Source of the DNA: Cyclobacteriaceae bacterium | GTDB taxonomy: Bacteria; Bacteroidota; Bacteroidia; Cytophagales; Cyclobacteriaceae | NCBI GenBank assembly: GCA_026989535.1 | Contig: JALSJD010000048.1 | Coordinates: 1-64,000, forward strand | Direction of reading: 5' to 3' | Length of the DNA stretch: 64,000 nucleotides | Shown here: one piece after another, positions 43,310-53,821 of the stretch | Numbering within the stretch: position 1 is the first letter of the stretch | Layout of the letters: each line of letters opens with the position of its first letter | The notes under the pieces: model-generated | Seen by the model: only the letters and a program-made list of their open reading frames with translations | The model's database searches: none | What the model was told of the DNA's origin: nothing | Translations under genes and position numbers: made by a program

Positions 43310-45592
43310 ATGAAACTAAAAATCAACAAACAGGATGCCCTTGATTATCATGAGCAAGGCCAACCGGGTAAAATAGAAGTTGTTCCAACCAAATCAATGG
43401 ATTCGCAGTTGGATCTGGCCTTGGCATACTCGCCAGGCGTAGCCGAACCTTGCAACGAAATAGCCAAAAACAAAGAAGATGTGTATAAATACACGGCCAA
43501 GGGCAACTTGGTGGGCGTAATATCTAACGGTACAGCGGTACTTGGCTTAGGTAATATTGGCCCCGAAGCCTCCAAACCAGTAATGGAAGGCAAAGGTGTT
43601 TTGTTTAAAAAATTTGCAGGCATTGATGTATTCGATATTGAAGTTGACTCCACCGACCCCGATGAATTTATAAAAATTGTGAAAGCCTTAGAGCCAACAT
43701 TTGGGGGCATAAATTTAGAAGATATTAAAGCCCCCGAAAGCTTTAAAATCGAAAAAGCCCTTAAAGAGCAAATGAATATTCCGGTAATGCATGACGACCA
43801 ACATGGAACCGCCATTATCTCTTCGGCTGCTCTTATTAATGCACTCGAAATTATAGGTAAAAAAATAGGCAAAGTTAAACTGGTGGTAAATGGTGCGGGC
43901 GCAGCGGCCATTTCGTGTACTAAGCTGTATAAAAGCCTTGGTGTAAAAGCCGAAAACATTGTTATGTGCGATAGCAAAGGGGTTATTAGGCAAGACCGAG
44001 AAGGGCTGGATGATTCTAAAAAAGAATTTGCCACTTCCAAAAACCTTCATACTTTATCAGATGCCGTTAAAAAAGCAGATGTTTTTATTGGTTTATCCAT
44101 TGGCAATATTTTAACAGCCGAAAACCTTAAGTCGATGGCAAAAAAGCCTATCGTATTTGCATTGGCCAACCCAACACCCGAAATAAGCTACGAGCTAGCC
44201 ATTGCCACTCGAAAAGACGTGCTGATGGCTACAGGCAGATCCGATCACCCCAACCAAGTGAATAATGTGCTGGGGTTTCCCTATATTTTTAGAGGAGCCT
44301 TGGATGTTAGAGCCACCAAAATTAATGAAGCAATGAAATTGGCAGCCGTAAAAGCCATTGCTGAATTAACCAAAGAACCTGTACCCGAATTAGTGCTAAA
44401 AGCTTATGGAGACAGAACCATGAATTTTGGCCCTAACTATTTAATTCCCAAACCATTAGACCCTCGCCTAATTTATACTATTTCGCCTGCGGTTGCCAAA
44501 GCTGCGATGGAATCGGGGGTTGCCAAAAAAGAAATAACCGACTGGAATCAATATGAGAATGAGCTCAAAAGCAGAGTTGGAGCTGATCAAAAAATTGTAT
44601 CCAACGTAATTGCAAGAGCTAAGCAAAAGCCCAAAAGAGTGGTTTTTGCAGAAGCCGACCATTACAAAATTTTAAAAGCAGCAGAAATCACCTGTTCTGA
44701 AGGCATCTCGATACCTATACTTTTGGGTAATAAAGAAAAAATTGAAGGATTGATAAATCAATACCAAATGAATTTATCAGAAGCCACCATTATTGACCCA
44801 ATGGATGCAGCAACCAAAGATACCATTAAACGGTATGCTGATATTTTTTATAAACTACGAAAACGAAAAGGGGTAACCAATAAGGAGTGCCAAAAATTAA
44901 TGCAAAACCGTAATCATTTTGGTCCTATGATGGTAGAGCAAGGCGAAGCCGATGCCTTTATTTCTGGTCTTACCAAAGATTACGCTCAATCGGTAAAACC
45001 CTCATTACAAATAATTGGCAAAGCCAAAGGTGTTAATAAAGTAACAGGTATGTTTATTATTTCGAGTAAAAAAGGAGATTTCTTTTTTGCAGACACCACC
45101 ATTCAGCTAAATCCAACAGCCGAAGAAATGGTAGAAATCATTGACCTTACTTCTCAAGCGGTAAAAATATTTACCAATAAACCTCCTCGCGTGGCCGTAT
45201 TGTCGTATTCAAACTTTGGGTCTTCAAGTGGCGAAGTGCCTCTAAAAGCTAGAAAAGCAGTAAAATTAGCCAAAGAAAAATTTCCTAACCTGGTTATTGA
45301 TGGCGAGATACAAGCCAATATAGCGTTAAACCCAAGCATTCAGCAAGAGGTGTATCCATTTAGCGAAATTGCCGAAGAAGGCGCAAACACATTAATTTTT
45401 CCTGATTTAGCCTCTGGCAATATTGCGTATAAATTATTAATGGAGCTCGGTGGAGCAAGTGCCATAGGGCCTATTTTATTAGGCATGAAAAAACCTGTAC
45501 ATATTTTACAAATTGGTACTTCGGTAAAAGAAATAGTTAATATGACAGCCGTTGCAGTGCTTCATGCCCAACTCTTGAATAAAGAAAAATGA
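43310..45592 (+). CDS. maeB: NADP-dependent malic enzyme with phosphotransacetylase-like domain
   Basis: A 760-residue two-domain enzyme. Residues ~1-420 are malic enzyme (oxidative decarboxylation of malate to pyruvate and CO2): [27 protein letters not shown], the metal/substrate site [19 protein letters not shown] and the Rossmann motif [12 protein letters not shown]. Residues ~430-760 resemble phosphotransacetylase but in MaeB proteins serve regulation by acetyl-CoA. The length is normal for MaeB. The stop overlaps ruvA in an ATGA. Confidence 0.95.
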   Translation: MKLKINKQDALDYHEQGQPGKIEVVPTKSMDSQLDLALAYSPGVAEPCNEIAKNKEDVYKYTAKGNLVGVISNGTAVLGLGNIGPEASKPVMEGKGVLFKKFAGIDVFDIEVDSTDPDEFIKIVKALEPTFGGINLEDIKAPESFKIEKALKEQMNIPVMHDDQHGTAIISSAALINALEIIGKKIGKVKLVVNGAGAAAISCTKLYKSLGVKAENIVMCDSKGVIRQDREGLDDSKKEFATSKNLHTLSDAVKKADVFIGLSIGNILTAENLKSMAKKPIVFALANPTPEISYELAIATRKDVLMATGRSDHPNQVNNVLGFPYIFRGALDVRATKINEAMKLAAVKAIAELTKEPVPELVLKAYGDRTMNFGPNYLIPKPLDPRLIYTISPAVAKAAMESGVAKKEITDWNQYENELKSRVGADQKIVSNVIARAKQKPKRVVFAEADHYKILKAAEITCSEGISIPILLGNKEKIEGLINQYQMNLSEATIIDPMDAATKDTIKRYADIFYKLRKRKGVTNKECQKLMQNRNHFGPMMVEQGEADAFISGLTKDYAQSVKPSLQIIGKAKGVNKVTGMFIISSKKGDFFFADTTIQLNPTAEEMVEIIDLTSQAVKIFTNKPPRVAVLSYSNFGSSSGEVPLKARKAVKLAKEKFPNLVIDGEIQANIALNPSIQQEVYPFSEIAEEGANTLIFPDLASGNIAYKLLMELGGASAIGPILLGMKKPVHILQIGTSVKEIVNMTAVAVLHAQLLNKEK

Positions 45593-46182
45593 TTGCTTAC
45601 GTTAAAGGAAAACTTGCACATAAAGATCCAGCTCATGTAATAATTGATGCCAATGGCATTGGGTATTATATCCATATTTCGCTTAATACATTTGCTCAAA
45701 TTAAAGACCAGGAAGCCTGCCAGTTGCATACGTATATGCATGTAAGAGAGGACGCCCAAACACTTTACGGGTTTAGTGGTCATGCTGAAAAAAAACTATT
45801 TATGCACTTAATTTCTGTTTCTGGTATTGGCCCCTCCACAGGGCTGGTAATGCTTTCGTCTTTATCTTCAGAAGAAATCACTTCCGCCATTATAAATGAA
45901 GAAGTAAGTGTGATCCAGAGTGTAAAAGGAATAGGGAGTAAAACTGCCCAAAGAGCTATTTTAGAACTTAAAGACAAACTACGAAAAGAAGGGTTTGAGC
46001 CTGCAGATGATAAACTTTTAGCGGGTTCAAACAATACCTTAAAGCAAGAAGCGTTATCTGCATTACTAACCTTGGGTATTAATAAAAATATTGCCCAAAA
46101 AAGTATTGAAACTATTCTTAAAAAGAGCGATAATTCCATTAATTTGGAAACTTTAATTAAGAAAGCACTTCAAAACGCATAA
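45589..46182 (+). CDS. ruvA: Holliday junction branch migration protein RuvA
   Basis: A 197-residue RuvA: N-terminal OB domain ([20 protein letters not shown], then [14 protein letters not shown]), tandem helix-hairpin-helix motifs ([19 protein letters not shown] and [20 protein letters not shown]) and a C-terminal domain III that contacts RuvB. It tetramerises on Holliday junctions. It is translationally coupled to maeB and 15 bp upstream of sprA, a gene order known from other Bacteroidota. Confidence 0.96.
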   Translation: MIAYVKGKLAHKDPAHVIIDANGIGYYIHISLNTFAQIKDQEACQLHTYMHVREDAQTLYGFSGHAEKKLFMHLISVSGIGPSTGLVMLSSLSSEEITSAIINEEVSVIQSVKGIGSKTAQRAILELKDKLRKEGFEPADDKLLAGSNNTLKQEALSALLTLGINKNIAQKSIETILKKSDNSINLETLIKKALQNA

Positions 46183-46197
46183 GCAACCTAAAGCTTA

Positions 46198-49100
46198 GTG
46201 ATACAATACAATCATAACATATGTTTGATAAGGAGAGGATTGTTTGTTTTTCTCATACTATTTTTTGGCACAAATGCGAATGCTGCATTTCAACAGCCTT
46301 CTGATAGTACAACTGTAAAACAGGATACGATACCCACGAGCCAAGATAATCAGTATCAAAAATATATTCCTTCTACAAGGCCTTCTTTTAGTTCGCCCGA
46401 TAGACTCGGGGACCCTTTTAGTAATAAAACGGGGTATTCCCCCTTATTATTTGGCAACCCATCCAATTTAGAACTTCAATATGAAATAGATACCTCCTTT
46501 AATTATACTATTTCTGAACGAATGGGAGCCATTTACTATCGACCTATTTCGTCTATTTCTTTTTCAGAGTATGATCGATACCAAACTGAAATAATGCTAA
46601 AATCCTATTGGAAAGGAAGGGGCGAAGAAGCAGACGGAGAAACCGCACTTACGGGAAGGCGACTCATCCCTAAAATTTACATAAGCCCAGTATTTGACCG
46701 GGTTTTTGGTGGTAGTTATGTAGAAATAAACCCACGAGGATTAGTAAACCTCGATTTTGGCGGCAAGTTCCAACGGATTGATAACCCAAGTTTGCCATTG
46801 AGGCAACAAAGAAATGGAGGATTTGAATTTGACCAACAAATAAGCATGAACGTGACAGGTAAAATTGGCGAAAAACTAAGAGTTACCGCCAATTTTGATA
46901 ATAATAATTCGTTCGATTTTCAAAATAACTTAAAAGTAGAGTTTACAGGCTTTGACGAAGACATTATTAAAAAATTAGAAATTGGCAATGTAAGTATGCC
47001 CATTAGCAACAGCCTTATTTCTGGCGCACAAAATCTTTTTGGTGTAAAAACGCAACTTCAGTTTGGCAAACTATTTATAACAGGAGTGGCCTCTACCCAG
47101 CGTGGTAAACAAGATCAAGTTACCGTTGATGCCGGAGGTGTTCAGTCGCGAGAATTCAATATTAAAGCCTCTGGTTATGACGAACAAAGGCACTTTTTTC
47201 TTGGGCACTTTTTTAGAGACCACTACGAAGAATGGCTTCAAAACATACCCCGAGTTACTTCTGGTGTTCAGATTAACCGTGTTGAAGTGTACATTATTAA
47301 CATAAACAATAACACTGAATTTCAACGCAACATAGCTGCCTTTATGGATTTAGGGGAAGGCAGAGTGATTTACCAAAAAAACCAAGGAATAATTAGCGAT
47401 TCCGGAAAAGGAGATGTGCCAAACGATAATAGTGCCAACAACTTATTTGAGCAATTACGTGGGCTTAATAGAAACGTAGATGCCATCGATCAAGTGTTAG
47501 AGTCATCTCCTTTTGATATGGTTCAGGCGACACATTATAACAAATTACAGGCCCGTAAGCTAAACGAGCGAGAGTTTTACATAAACGAGCAGTTAGGTTA
47601 TATATCGCTAACCAGTAAGCTTAATAACGACCAAATGTTGGCTGTTGCTTACGAATATACCTATAATGGCATTCGTAAACAAGTTGGGGAACTTACCGAA
47701 GATTATGCCTCATTGCCAGAAAATGAGGTTATTTATTTAAAAATGTTAAAACCCAACAAAATTGCTCCATTAGATAATTTTGGCAAAAGAATCCCCACTT
47801 GGGATTTGATGATGAAAAACATCTATTCTTTGGGCGGAAGCCAAGTGAGTAAAGAAGGGTTTCAACTAAGAATTTTATACCGTGATGATAAAACAGGTAC
47901 CGAAAAGCCAAGTATAAACGAAGGAGTAAACACAACAGATGTTCCGCTTATTGAGCTATTAGGCCTCGATCAGTTAAATCAAGCTGGAGACCCTCAAAAA
48001 GATGGAAATTTCGATTTTATCGAAAATATTACCATCAACACCCTGTCTGGTCAAATTGTTTTTCCTGTAGTAGAACCATTCGGGGATTATTTATCGAGCA
48101 GGTTCGAGCCTTTTGAGTTTGAGCTCAAGCAACGATATGTGTACGACACATTATACGGCACCACCAAAGCAGATGCAGAGCAAGACACTAATAAAGATAA
48201 GTTTTTTTTACAAGGCGCTTACAAAGCGGGTTCTTCGAGCGAAATACTTTTAAATGGTATAAAAATCTCCAAAGGCTCTGTAGAAGTTTCTGCTGGTGGT
48301 ATTCCTTTGGTAGAAGGGGTTGATTTTACGGTAGATTATAATTTTGGCAAAGTTCAGATATTAAATGAAAGCATTATAAATTCCGGAAAAGCCTTAAAAG
48401 TTACCTATGAAAAAGCAGACATTTTTAATTTTCAATCGCGTACCTTACTCGGTGCCCGAGCCGATTATCGATTAAGTGATGACATAACCTTTGGTGCCAC
48501 TCTTTTACACCATTTTGAGCGGCCATTAAGATCGAGGCCAACCATTGGAGAAGAACCTCCTAAAAATACCAAGTATGGGTTTGATCTAAATTTTAAAAAA
48601 GAGTCAATTCTAGTTACCAAATTAGTGGATGCTATTCCTCTTATTCAAACCAAAGAAAGGTCTATTATAACTGCCAATGGAGAGTTTGCGCAATTAATAC
48701 CGGGCACTTCTAACCTGGTGAATGGAGAAGGCACATCGTATATAGATGATTTTGAAAATACCGCTACCCCGTATAGCATGAGTAATTGGATTCGTTGGAA
48801 ACACGCATCAACTCCTAAAACAGAAGATAACCGGTTCGACCCCAGTGCAGGTGCTCAAGATGATATTACGGCTATGTATAAGCGGGCAAAGTTATCGTGG
48901 TACACCATCGATAATGTTTTTTATAGAACAGGAGGACGCTCTAAACCTCAAAATATAACCGATGAAGACATTGCCAACCATTTTGTAAGACCTATTTCTC
49001 CCCAAGAGCTGTTTCCACAAAGAGATAGAGAAGTAATAAACACTAATTTTCCTACGTTTGATATTGCGTACTTCCCCTCCGAAAAAGGGATTTATAATTT

Positions 49101-52100
49101 AAATCCGGATGTAACTAATAATGGCCTTTTAAGAAATCCGGAAAGGAATTGGGGAGGAATAACTGCCGCAGTAACTACCGAGGTGGATTTTGACAAAGCA
49201 AATATTGCTTATATCGAGTTTTGGCTGATGGATCCTTTTCTGCAAAGTAGCAGTGGCCTAAATGTAGTGCAAGATGGCATCATCAACCAACCCAATGTAA
49301 CGGGTGGCCAAATGTATTTTAACCTAGGTAATGTATCTGAAGATATTATACGCGACCGTAAAATGGCTTTTGAAAACGGGCTGCCTGCTAATGGTGATAA
49401 AACAACCGCTACTATTACCGAAAACAACTGGGGCTTTGTTACCAATGCACAATATATTAATAATGCCTTCGATAACGAACCAACCGCTAGGCTAAACCAA
49501 GACGTTGGGCTGGATGGAATGAATAATGACGAAGAGCTTATAAAATTTCAAAACGAACTAAGCCAACTACCTCCAACCTTAAACTCTGATATAGTTGATA
49601 AGTTTAGGGCGGATCCTTCGAGTGATGATTTTGAATATTTTTTAAGTGAAAAACTGGATCAGGAAAATGCGAAAGTATTGCAACGCTATAAAAATTTTAA
49701 TGGAGTTGATCAAAACTCCCCTGATTTATCAAGCAATACCCTGCCCTATTCTCCTTCGGGCAATACCATACCAGATAACGAAGATTTAAATAATGACCAC
49801 AGTATAGGCAACTTAGAAGAATATTATGAATACAAAGTTGACCTAAAACCCGGGCAGCTAAAAGTGGGCGAAGGTTATATTATGGATAAAGTAACGGATA
49901 CCCGCACGGGAGACGAAGTTAATTGGTACTTATTTAGAATTCCAATATCGCAACCGGATAAGGCAGTTGGCAATATCTCGGGGTTTAAATCAATACGATA
50001 TATACGTATGTATTTAACAGGGTGGTCGCAACCTGTAGTGCTAAGAACCGCTAATTTTAGATTTGTTGGAAGCCAGTGGCGAAGGTTTACAGGCAATCTG
50101 GAAAGCAAAAGGTTTGATGAAATTCCTGAAAGTCAGGATTCGAAACTAACTATATCGGTTGTTAATATTGAAGAAAACAGCCAAGGAGGAGAAACCGGGA
50201 TTCCTTATGTGTTGCCGCCTGGCATACGCAGAGACAGAGACAATACCTCTGTAATTGAAAGAAGCCTCAACGAACAATCGATACAGCTTTGTGTAGAAGA
50301 TTTACCAGATAAAAATGCACAAGCTGCATTTAAAAATGTGGATATGAACTTGGTAAATTATGGGCGAATTAAAATGTTTTTACATGCACAAAGTCAAACA
50401 GCTCAAGATGACGAACTTACTGGCTTTTTTAGGTTTGGCTCAGGTTTCGATAATTATTACGAAATAGAAGTGCCTCTAAAAATTACCCAGCCAGGCACCA
50501 ACGATGCCACCGAAATATGGCCACTAGAAAACGAAATTAATGTACCATTTCCTGAGCTTTACAAGCTTAAAGCCAGTAGAAATGCAAATGGCGTGGGTCT
50601 TGAGTTACCATTTTCTGATACTTTTAACCAATATACCCTTACCATTGTTGGTAACCCAAAACTTAGTGTGGTAACCAACATTATGATTGGTATTAGAAAC
50701 CCCGAAAGCCCAGATCAGCTGCCAAAAACCGCTTGTATTTGGGCAAATGAGTTACGTGTAACCGATTTTAACAGGCAAGCTGGTTGGGCAGGCAAGGCCA
50801 ATGTTAACTTAAAACTGGCTGATTTTGCCACCATTAGTGCTTCAACCCGGTACACCAGCTTTGGGTTTGGGGGTGTTCAGTCAAAAATATCAGACCGAAC
50901 CCAAGAAACCAGTTTCGATTACGATGTGTCGGGTAATGTAAACCTTGATAAATTTTTGCCCTCAAAAATGGGCATTAAAATACCTGTTTTTGCCAGTTAC
51001 GAAAACAAAACAATTACTCCTTTTTTCGACCCACTTGATTCCGATATTCCCTTGGAAAGCAGCCTCGAAGGCAAAGGTGATATTGAGGCTCAGGCAGAAT
51101 ATAGGAATGCGGTTATAGATCAAACCGAAAGGCGAAGTTTGAATTTATCGAATATGCGCAAAGAAAAAACCAATCCTGATAAAAAAGACAGGATTTATAA
51201 TATAGAAAACTTCAGTCTTTCATTGGCCTACAGCGATAGAACCCAGACTAACGCCAGCATTCAATCATACCAACTTAGAAAATATTCGGGAGCTATAAAC
51301 TATAATTTTAGCCCTCAACCCATGGTTTTTGAGCCTTTTAAAAACGCTGAAAAAATGAAATCGGATTGGTTAAAACTAATCAAAGACCTTAATTTTAATT
51401 TTGCGCCTTCTAATATTACCTTACGTGGAGAGTTAGACAGAAGCTACCTAAAAACACAATACAGAAATAAGGATTTAACGATTGATGGAGTGGAGGCCAA
51501 TTATGAAAAGATTTTTACTTTTAATAGAATTTATGGGGTGAAATGGAATTTTACCAAAGCCTTATCATTCGATTATTCTGCTATGGTTCGCTCCATTATT
51601 GATGAGCCTGAAGGTGAAATAACCGAACAAGCCAAGGAGGTTATTGTAACTAACCTGCAAGGGTTTGGGCGGATGAAAAGTTTTGATCAAAAAATAGGCG
51701 TTAACCTCAAACTACCGTTAGATAAATTGCCTATTATCGATTGGATAAATGCAGATGTTCGGTATTCAACCGATTATAGGTGGACGTCTGCAGCCTTAAA
51801 TCAGATAGATACCTTAGGAAATAGAATTGAAAACGCACGAACAATATCAACCACAGGCAAATTTGATTTAGTAAAATTATATAATAAAGTTCCCTATCTT
51901 AAAAAAATTAACTCACCCAGTAGAAGGCGGTCGAGTAGGTCGAAAACACAAGCAGCTGATACCCTTAAAAAATCTGAATCAAAAGCTGGGAAAGCCTTTT
52001 TAAGGGCATTAATGATGGTGCGCTCCATTAATGCAACCTATAGTATTAAAGACGGAACCACTTTATCCGGCTTTAAAAAGAGCCCCTATTTATTTGGTAT

Positions 52101-53376
52101 GGATACCGCTTGGGCTGCCCCAGGCTGGGATTTTATTTTAGGAAACCAAGACCCCTCCATTAGAACGAGGGCTGCCGAAAATGGCTGGCTGGTAAATAAT
52201 GCGTTACTAAACGACCCATTTAAACAGTATCAAACCATTGACTTAAACATAAAGGCAACCATTGAGCCATTTAAAGATTTTAAAATTCAAATTGATATAA
52301 AGAAAAATAAAACGGCACAATATCAAGAGATTTTTAGAATTGACTCCCTCGGACAAAATTATGAATCTTTCGCTCCCTCCAGAACAGGTAGTTATAGCAT
52401 CACATTTTTAGCCATCAAAACTTCATTTTTAGACAATCGTACAGATAACGAATCCATTATATTTGAACAATTTATTGAAAACAGAAATGTCATTAGCAGT
52501 AGGCTTAATCAACTTACTGGAGATACGCTATATACAGTTAATAATCAAGATGTGCTGATTCCTGCTTTTATTGCAGCCTATGGTGGCCAAAATGCAGCCA
52601 CAACCGAGTTAACTTCATTTCCAAAAATTCCATTGCCCAATTGGCGGTTAGATTATTCTGGCTTAGGGAAAATAGCGAGTTTACGAAAAAAATTCTCTTC
52701 CATTACCATTTCACATGCCTATATTTCATCTTTTAGTGTAGCTAATTATGCCAATTCTTTATTTTATAATAATGCCAATGACCTTACACTAACAAACAAC
52801 ATCGAAAATCAAAAACCAGCTACAGTTGTTAACGACCAAGGAACATTGGTGCCCACATTCGTGTTTAATCAGGTGTTAATTACCGAGCGTTTTGCACCAC
52901 TTATTAAAATAGCCATTAGAACCAGAACAAGGCTTAATGCCTCCATAGAGTATAAAACTGAAAGAAGCATTGCCTTAAACATTGCTAATACTCAAATTAC
53001 CGAAATTCAAGGGAAAGACTTTGTCATTTCATTAGGGTTTACAAAGGCCAATGTAAAATTGCCATTTAAAATTCAGGGTAGAACTACCACCCTAAAAAAC
53101 GACCTTGACTTTAGAATGGATTTTACCCTAAAAGACACCAAAACCGTACAACGAAAATACAATGATGGGTTAACAAGTGAAGAGAAACCCACAAGTGAAA
53201 TAACTGGTGGCAATATTAATTTTCAGCTAAGGCCTAACGTAGGGTATTCATTAAACAACAGGCTAACCTTACAGTTTTATTACGAACAAAACATTAATGA
53301 ACCTCGTATATCAAACTCTTTTAAACGAAGCACAAACTCTTTTGGTGTTCAGGTTAGGTTTAGCTTAGCGCAATAA
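46198..53376 (+). CDS. sprA: Cell surface protein SprA (type IX secretion outer-membrane translocon)
   Basis: At 2392 residues this is full length for SprA, the giant 36-strand barrel through which type IX cargo crosses the outer membrane. It starts at a GTG (46198), 15 bp after ruvA, with a signal peptide (GLFVFLILFFGTNANAA). Typical segments include YRPISSISFSEYDRYQTEIM, SQFEPFEFELKQRYVYDTLYG-like text near residue 640, GEGTSYIDDFENTATPYSMS near 840, and a strand-rich C-terminus ending FGVQVRFSLAQ with a terminal aromatic pattern. In gliding members it is also required for adhesin export. The cargo protein at 2795 is a likely client. Confidence 0.96.
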   Translation: MIQYNHNICLIRRGLFVFLILFFGTNANAAFQQPSDSTTVKQDTIPTSQDNQYQKYIPSTRPSFSSPDRLGDPFSNKTGYSPLLFGNPSNLELQYEIDTSFNYTISERMGAIYYRPISSISFSEYDRYQTEIMLKSYWKGRGEEADGETALTGRRLIPKIYISPVFDRVFGGSYVEINPRGLVNLDFGGKFQRIDNPSLPLRQQRNGGFEFDQQISMNVTGKIGEKLRVTANFDNNNSFDFQNNLKVEFTGFDEDIIKKLEIGNVSMPISNSLISGAQNLFGVKTQLQFGKLFITGVASTQRGKQDQVTVDAGGVQSREFNIKASGYDEQRHFFLGHFFRDHYEEWLQNIPRVTSGVQINRVEVYIININNNTEFQRNIAAFMDLGEGRVIYQKNQGIISDSGKGDVPNDNSANNLFEQLRGLNRNVDAIDQVLESSPFDMVQATHYNKLQARKLNEREFYINEQLGYISLTSKLNNDQMLAVAYEYTYNGIRKQVGELTEDYASLPENEVIYLKMLKPNKIAPLDNFGKRIPTWDLMMKNIYSLGGSQVSKEGFQLRILYRDDKTGTEKPSINEGVNTTDVPLIELLGLDQLNQAGDPQKDGNFDFIENITINTLSGQIVFPVVEPFGDYLSSRFEPFEFELKQRYVYDTLYGTTKADAEQDTNKDKFFLQGAYKAGSSSEILLNGIKISKGSVEVSAGGIPLVEGVDFTVDYNFGKVQILNESIINSGKALKVTYEKADIFNFQSRTLLGARADYRLSDDITFGATLLHHFERPLRSRPTIGEEPPKNTKYGFDLNFKKESILVTKLVDAIPLIQTKERSIITANGEFAQLIPGTSNLVNGEGTSYIDDFENTATPYSMSNWIRWKHASTPKTEDNRFDPSAGAQDDITAMYKRAKLSWYTIDNVFYRTGGRSKPQNITDEDIANHFVRPISPQELFPQRDREVINTNFPTFDIAYFPSEKGIYNLNPDVTNNGLLRNPERNWGGITAAVTTEVDFDKANIAYIEFWLMDPFLQSSSGLNVVQDGIINQPNVTGGQMYFNLGNVSEDIIRDRKMAFENGLPANGDKTTATITENNWGFVTNAQYINNAFDNEPTARLNQDVGLDGMNNDEELIKFQNELSQLPPTLNSDIVDKFRADPSSDDFEYFLSEKLDQENAKVLQRYKNFNGVDQNSPDLSSNTLPYSPSGNTIPDNEDLNNDHSIGNLEEYYEYKVDLKPGQLKVGEGYIMDKVTDTRTGDEVNWYLFRIPISQPDKAVGNISGFKSIRYIRMYLTGWSQPVVLRTANFRFVGSQWRRFTGNLESKRFDEIPESQDSKLTISVVNIEENSQGGETGIPYVLPPGIRRDRDNTSVIERSLNEQSIQLCVEDLPDKNAQAAFKNVDMNLVNYGRIKMFLHAQSQTAQDDELTGFFRFGSGFDNYYEIEVPLKITQPGTNDATEIWPLENEINVPFPELYKLKASRNANGVGLELPFSDTFNQYTLTIVGNPKLSVVTNIMIGIRNPESPDQLPKTACIWANELRVTDFNRQAGWAGKANVNLKLADFATISASTRYTSFGFGGVQSKISDRTQETSFDYDVSGNVNLDKFLPSKMGIKIPVFASYENKTITPFFDPLDSDIPLESSLEGKGDIEAQAEYRNAVIDQTERRSLNLSNMRKEKTNPDKKDRIYNIENFSLSLAYSDRTQTNASIQSYQLRKYSGAINYNFSPQPMVFEPFKNAEKMKSDWLKLIKDLNFNFAPSNITLRGELDRSYLKTQYRNKDLTIDGVEANYEKIFTFNRIYGVKWNFTKALSFDYSAMVRSIIDEPEGEITEQAKEVIVTNLQGFGRMKSFDQKIGVNLKLPLDKLPIIDWINADVRYSTDYRWTSAALNQIDTLGNRIENARTISTTGKFDLVKLYNKVPYLKKINSPSRRRSSRSKTQAADTLKKSESKAGKAFLRALMMVRSINATYSIKDGTTLSGFKKSPYLFGMDTAWAAPGWDFILGNQDPSIRTRAAENGWLVNNALLNDPFKQYQTIDLNIKATIEPFKDFKIQIDIKKNKTAQYQEIFRIDSLGQNYESFAPSRTGSYSITFLAIKTSFLDNRTDNESIIFEQFIENRNVISSRLNQLTGDTLYTVNNQDVLIPAFIAAYGGQNAATTELTSFPKIPLPNWRLDYSGLGKIASLRKKFSSITISHAYISSFSVANYANSLFYNNANDLTLTNNIENQKPATVVNDQGTLVPTFVFNQVLITERFAPLIKIAIRTRTRLNASIEYKTERSIALNIANTQITEIQGKDFVISLGFTKANVKLPFKIQGRTTTLKNDLDFRMDFTLKDTKTVQRKYNDGLTSEEKPTSEITGGNINFQLRPNVGYSLNNRLTLQFYYEQNINEPRISNSFKRSTNSFGVQVRFSLAQ

Positions 53377-53549
53377 ATTATAACCTGTTTATAGAGAAGA
53401 GGAGCTACTAAAAAGCTATAAACTTTGCTAAACAACGTTTATAGAGGCTATGCAACTGTTTTAGTATTTGCAACTGTTCAACCCGAAACATGCAATAGCA
53501 ACCCTATCGCATCACCCGAGTTCAAGTGTATTAAATTTTAAAAACTTGG

Positions 53550-53621
53550 GCTCGGTAGAACCCATAGATTACCGAGCCTTACCTGCCCTCCGTACAACTT
53601 TGGGAGGCGGGCGCTCGGTAA
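53550..53621. repeat. ACCGAGC hairpin repeat with a second hairpin in its loop
   Basis: Arms TTACCGAGC (53569-53577) and GCTCGGTAA (53613-53621) are those of the 33295 repeat, and the loop still begins CTTAC. Here the loop is extended by ~30 bp (CTGCCCTCC...GGGAGGCGGG, itself palindromic). The left flank GGTAGAACCCATAG corresponds to the right flank of the 33295 copy. Confidence 0.65.
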
Positions 53622-53639
53622 AAACGTTGGTCTCAAGCC

Positions 53640-53803
53640 TTAGGAACTGTAAAGAAATAAGTCGTTGAAATTGACGCATTTATTTTTTTCTTTATCGAGG
53701 CAAAATTTTCAAGCGTAGCCGTAGCTACGGTTTAAAATTTTAACGATGAGAAAGAGCAAGAGAAAAAGTCAAAACGATGAGTTATTTCTTTACAATTCCT
53801 TAG
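53640..53803. repeat. 164-bp imperfect inverted repeat between sprA and rho
   Basis: The left edge TAGGAACTGTAAAGAAATAA and the right edge TTATTTCTTTACAATTCCTTA are inverted copies, and similarity continues inward through GACG/TTTTTTCTTT/ATCG blocks to AAAATTTT on both sides. The centre is CGTAGC-CGTA-GCTACG (53714-53729). It lies between convergent genes and carries no gene, which fits a MITE-like element or a large bidirectional hairpin. Confidence 0.65.
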
Positions 53804-53821
53804 TTAAATAAGAGGTGGACT

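Larger units (their letters stand above)
53377..53821. other. Gene-free spacer made of palindromic repeats
   Basis: Between sprA and the convergent rho gene no credible gene exists; a 66-codon frame at 53468-53668 is only repeat sequence. Two elements fill it: the ACCGAGC repeat with an inserted hairpin (53550-53621) and a 164-bp imperfect inverted repeat (53640-53803). Confidence 0.7.

Noticed and set aside
43348..44040. Long 230-codon minus-strand frame inside maeB
   Set aside because: It lies entirely opposite a secure coding region and has shadow-like composition.
53468..53668. 66-codon plus-strand frame between sprA and rho
   Set aside because: It runs through the ACCGAGC repeat and the start of the 164-bp inverted repeat, and has no recognisable protein features.
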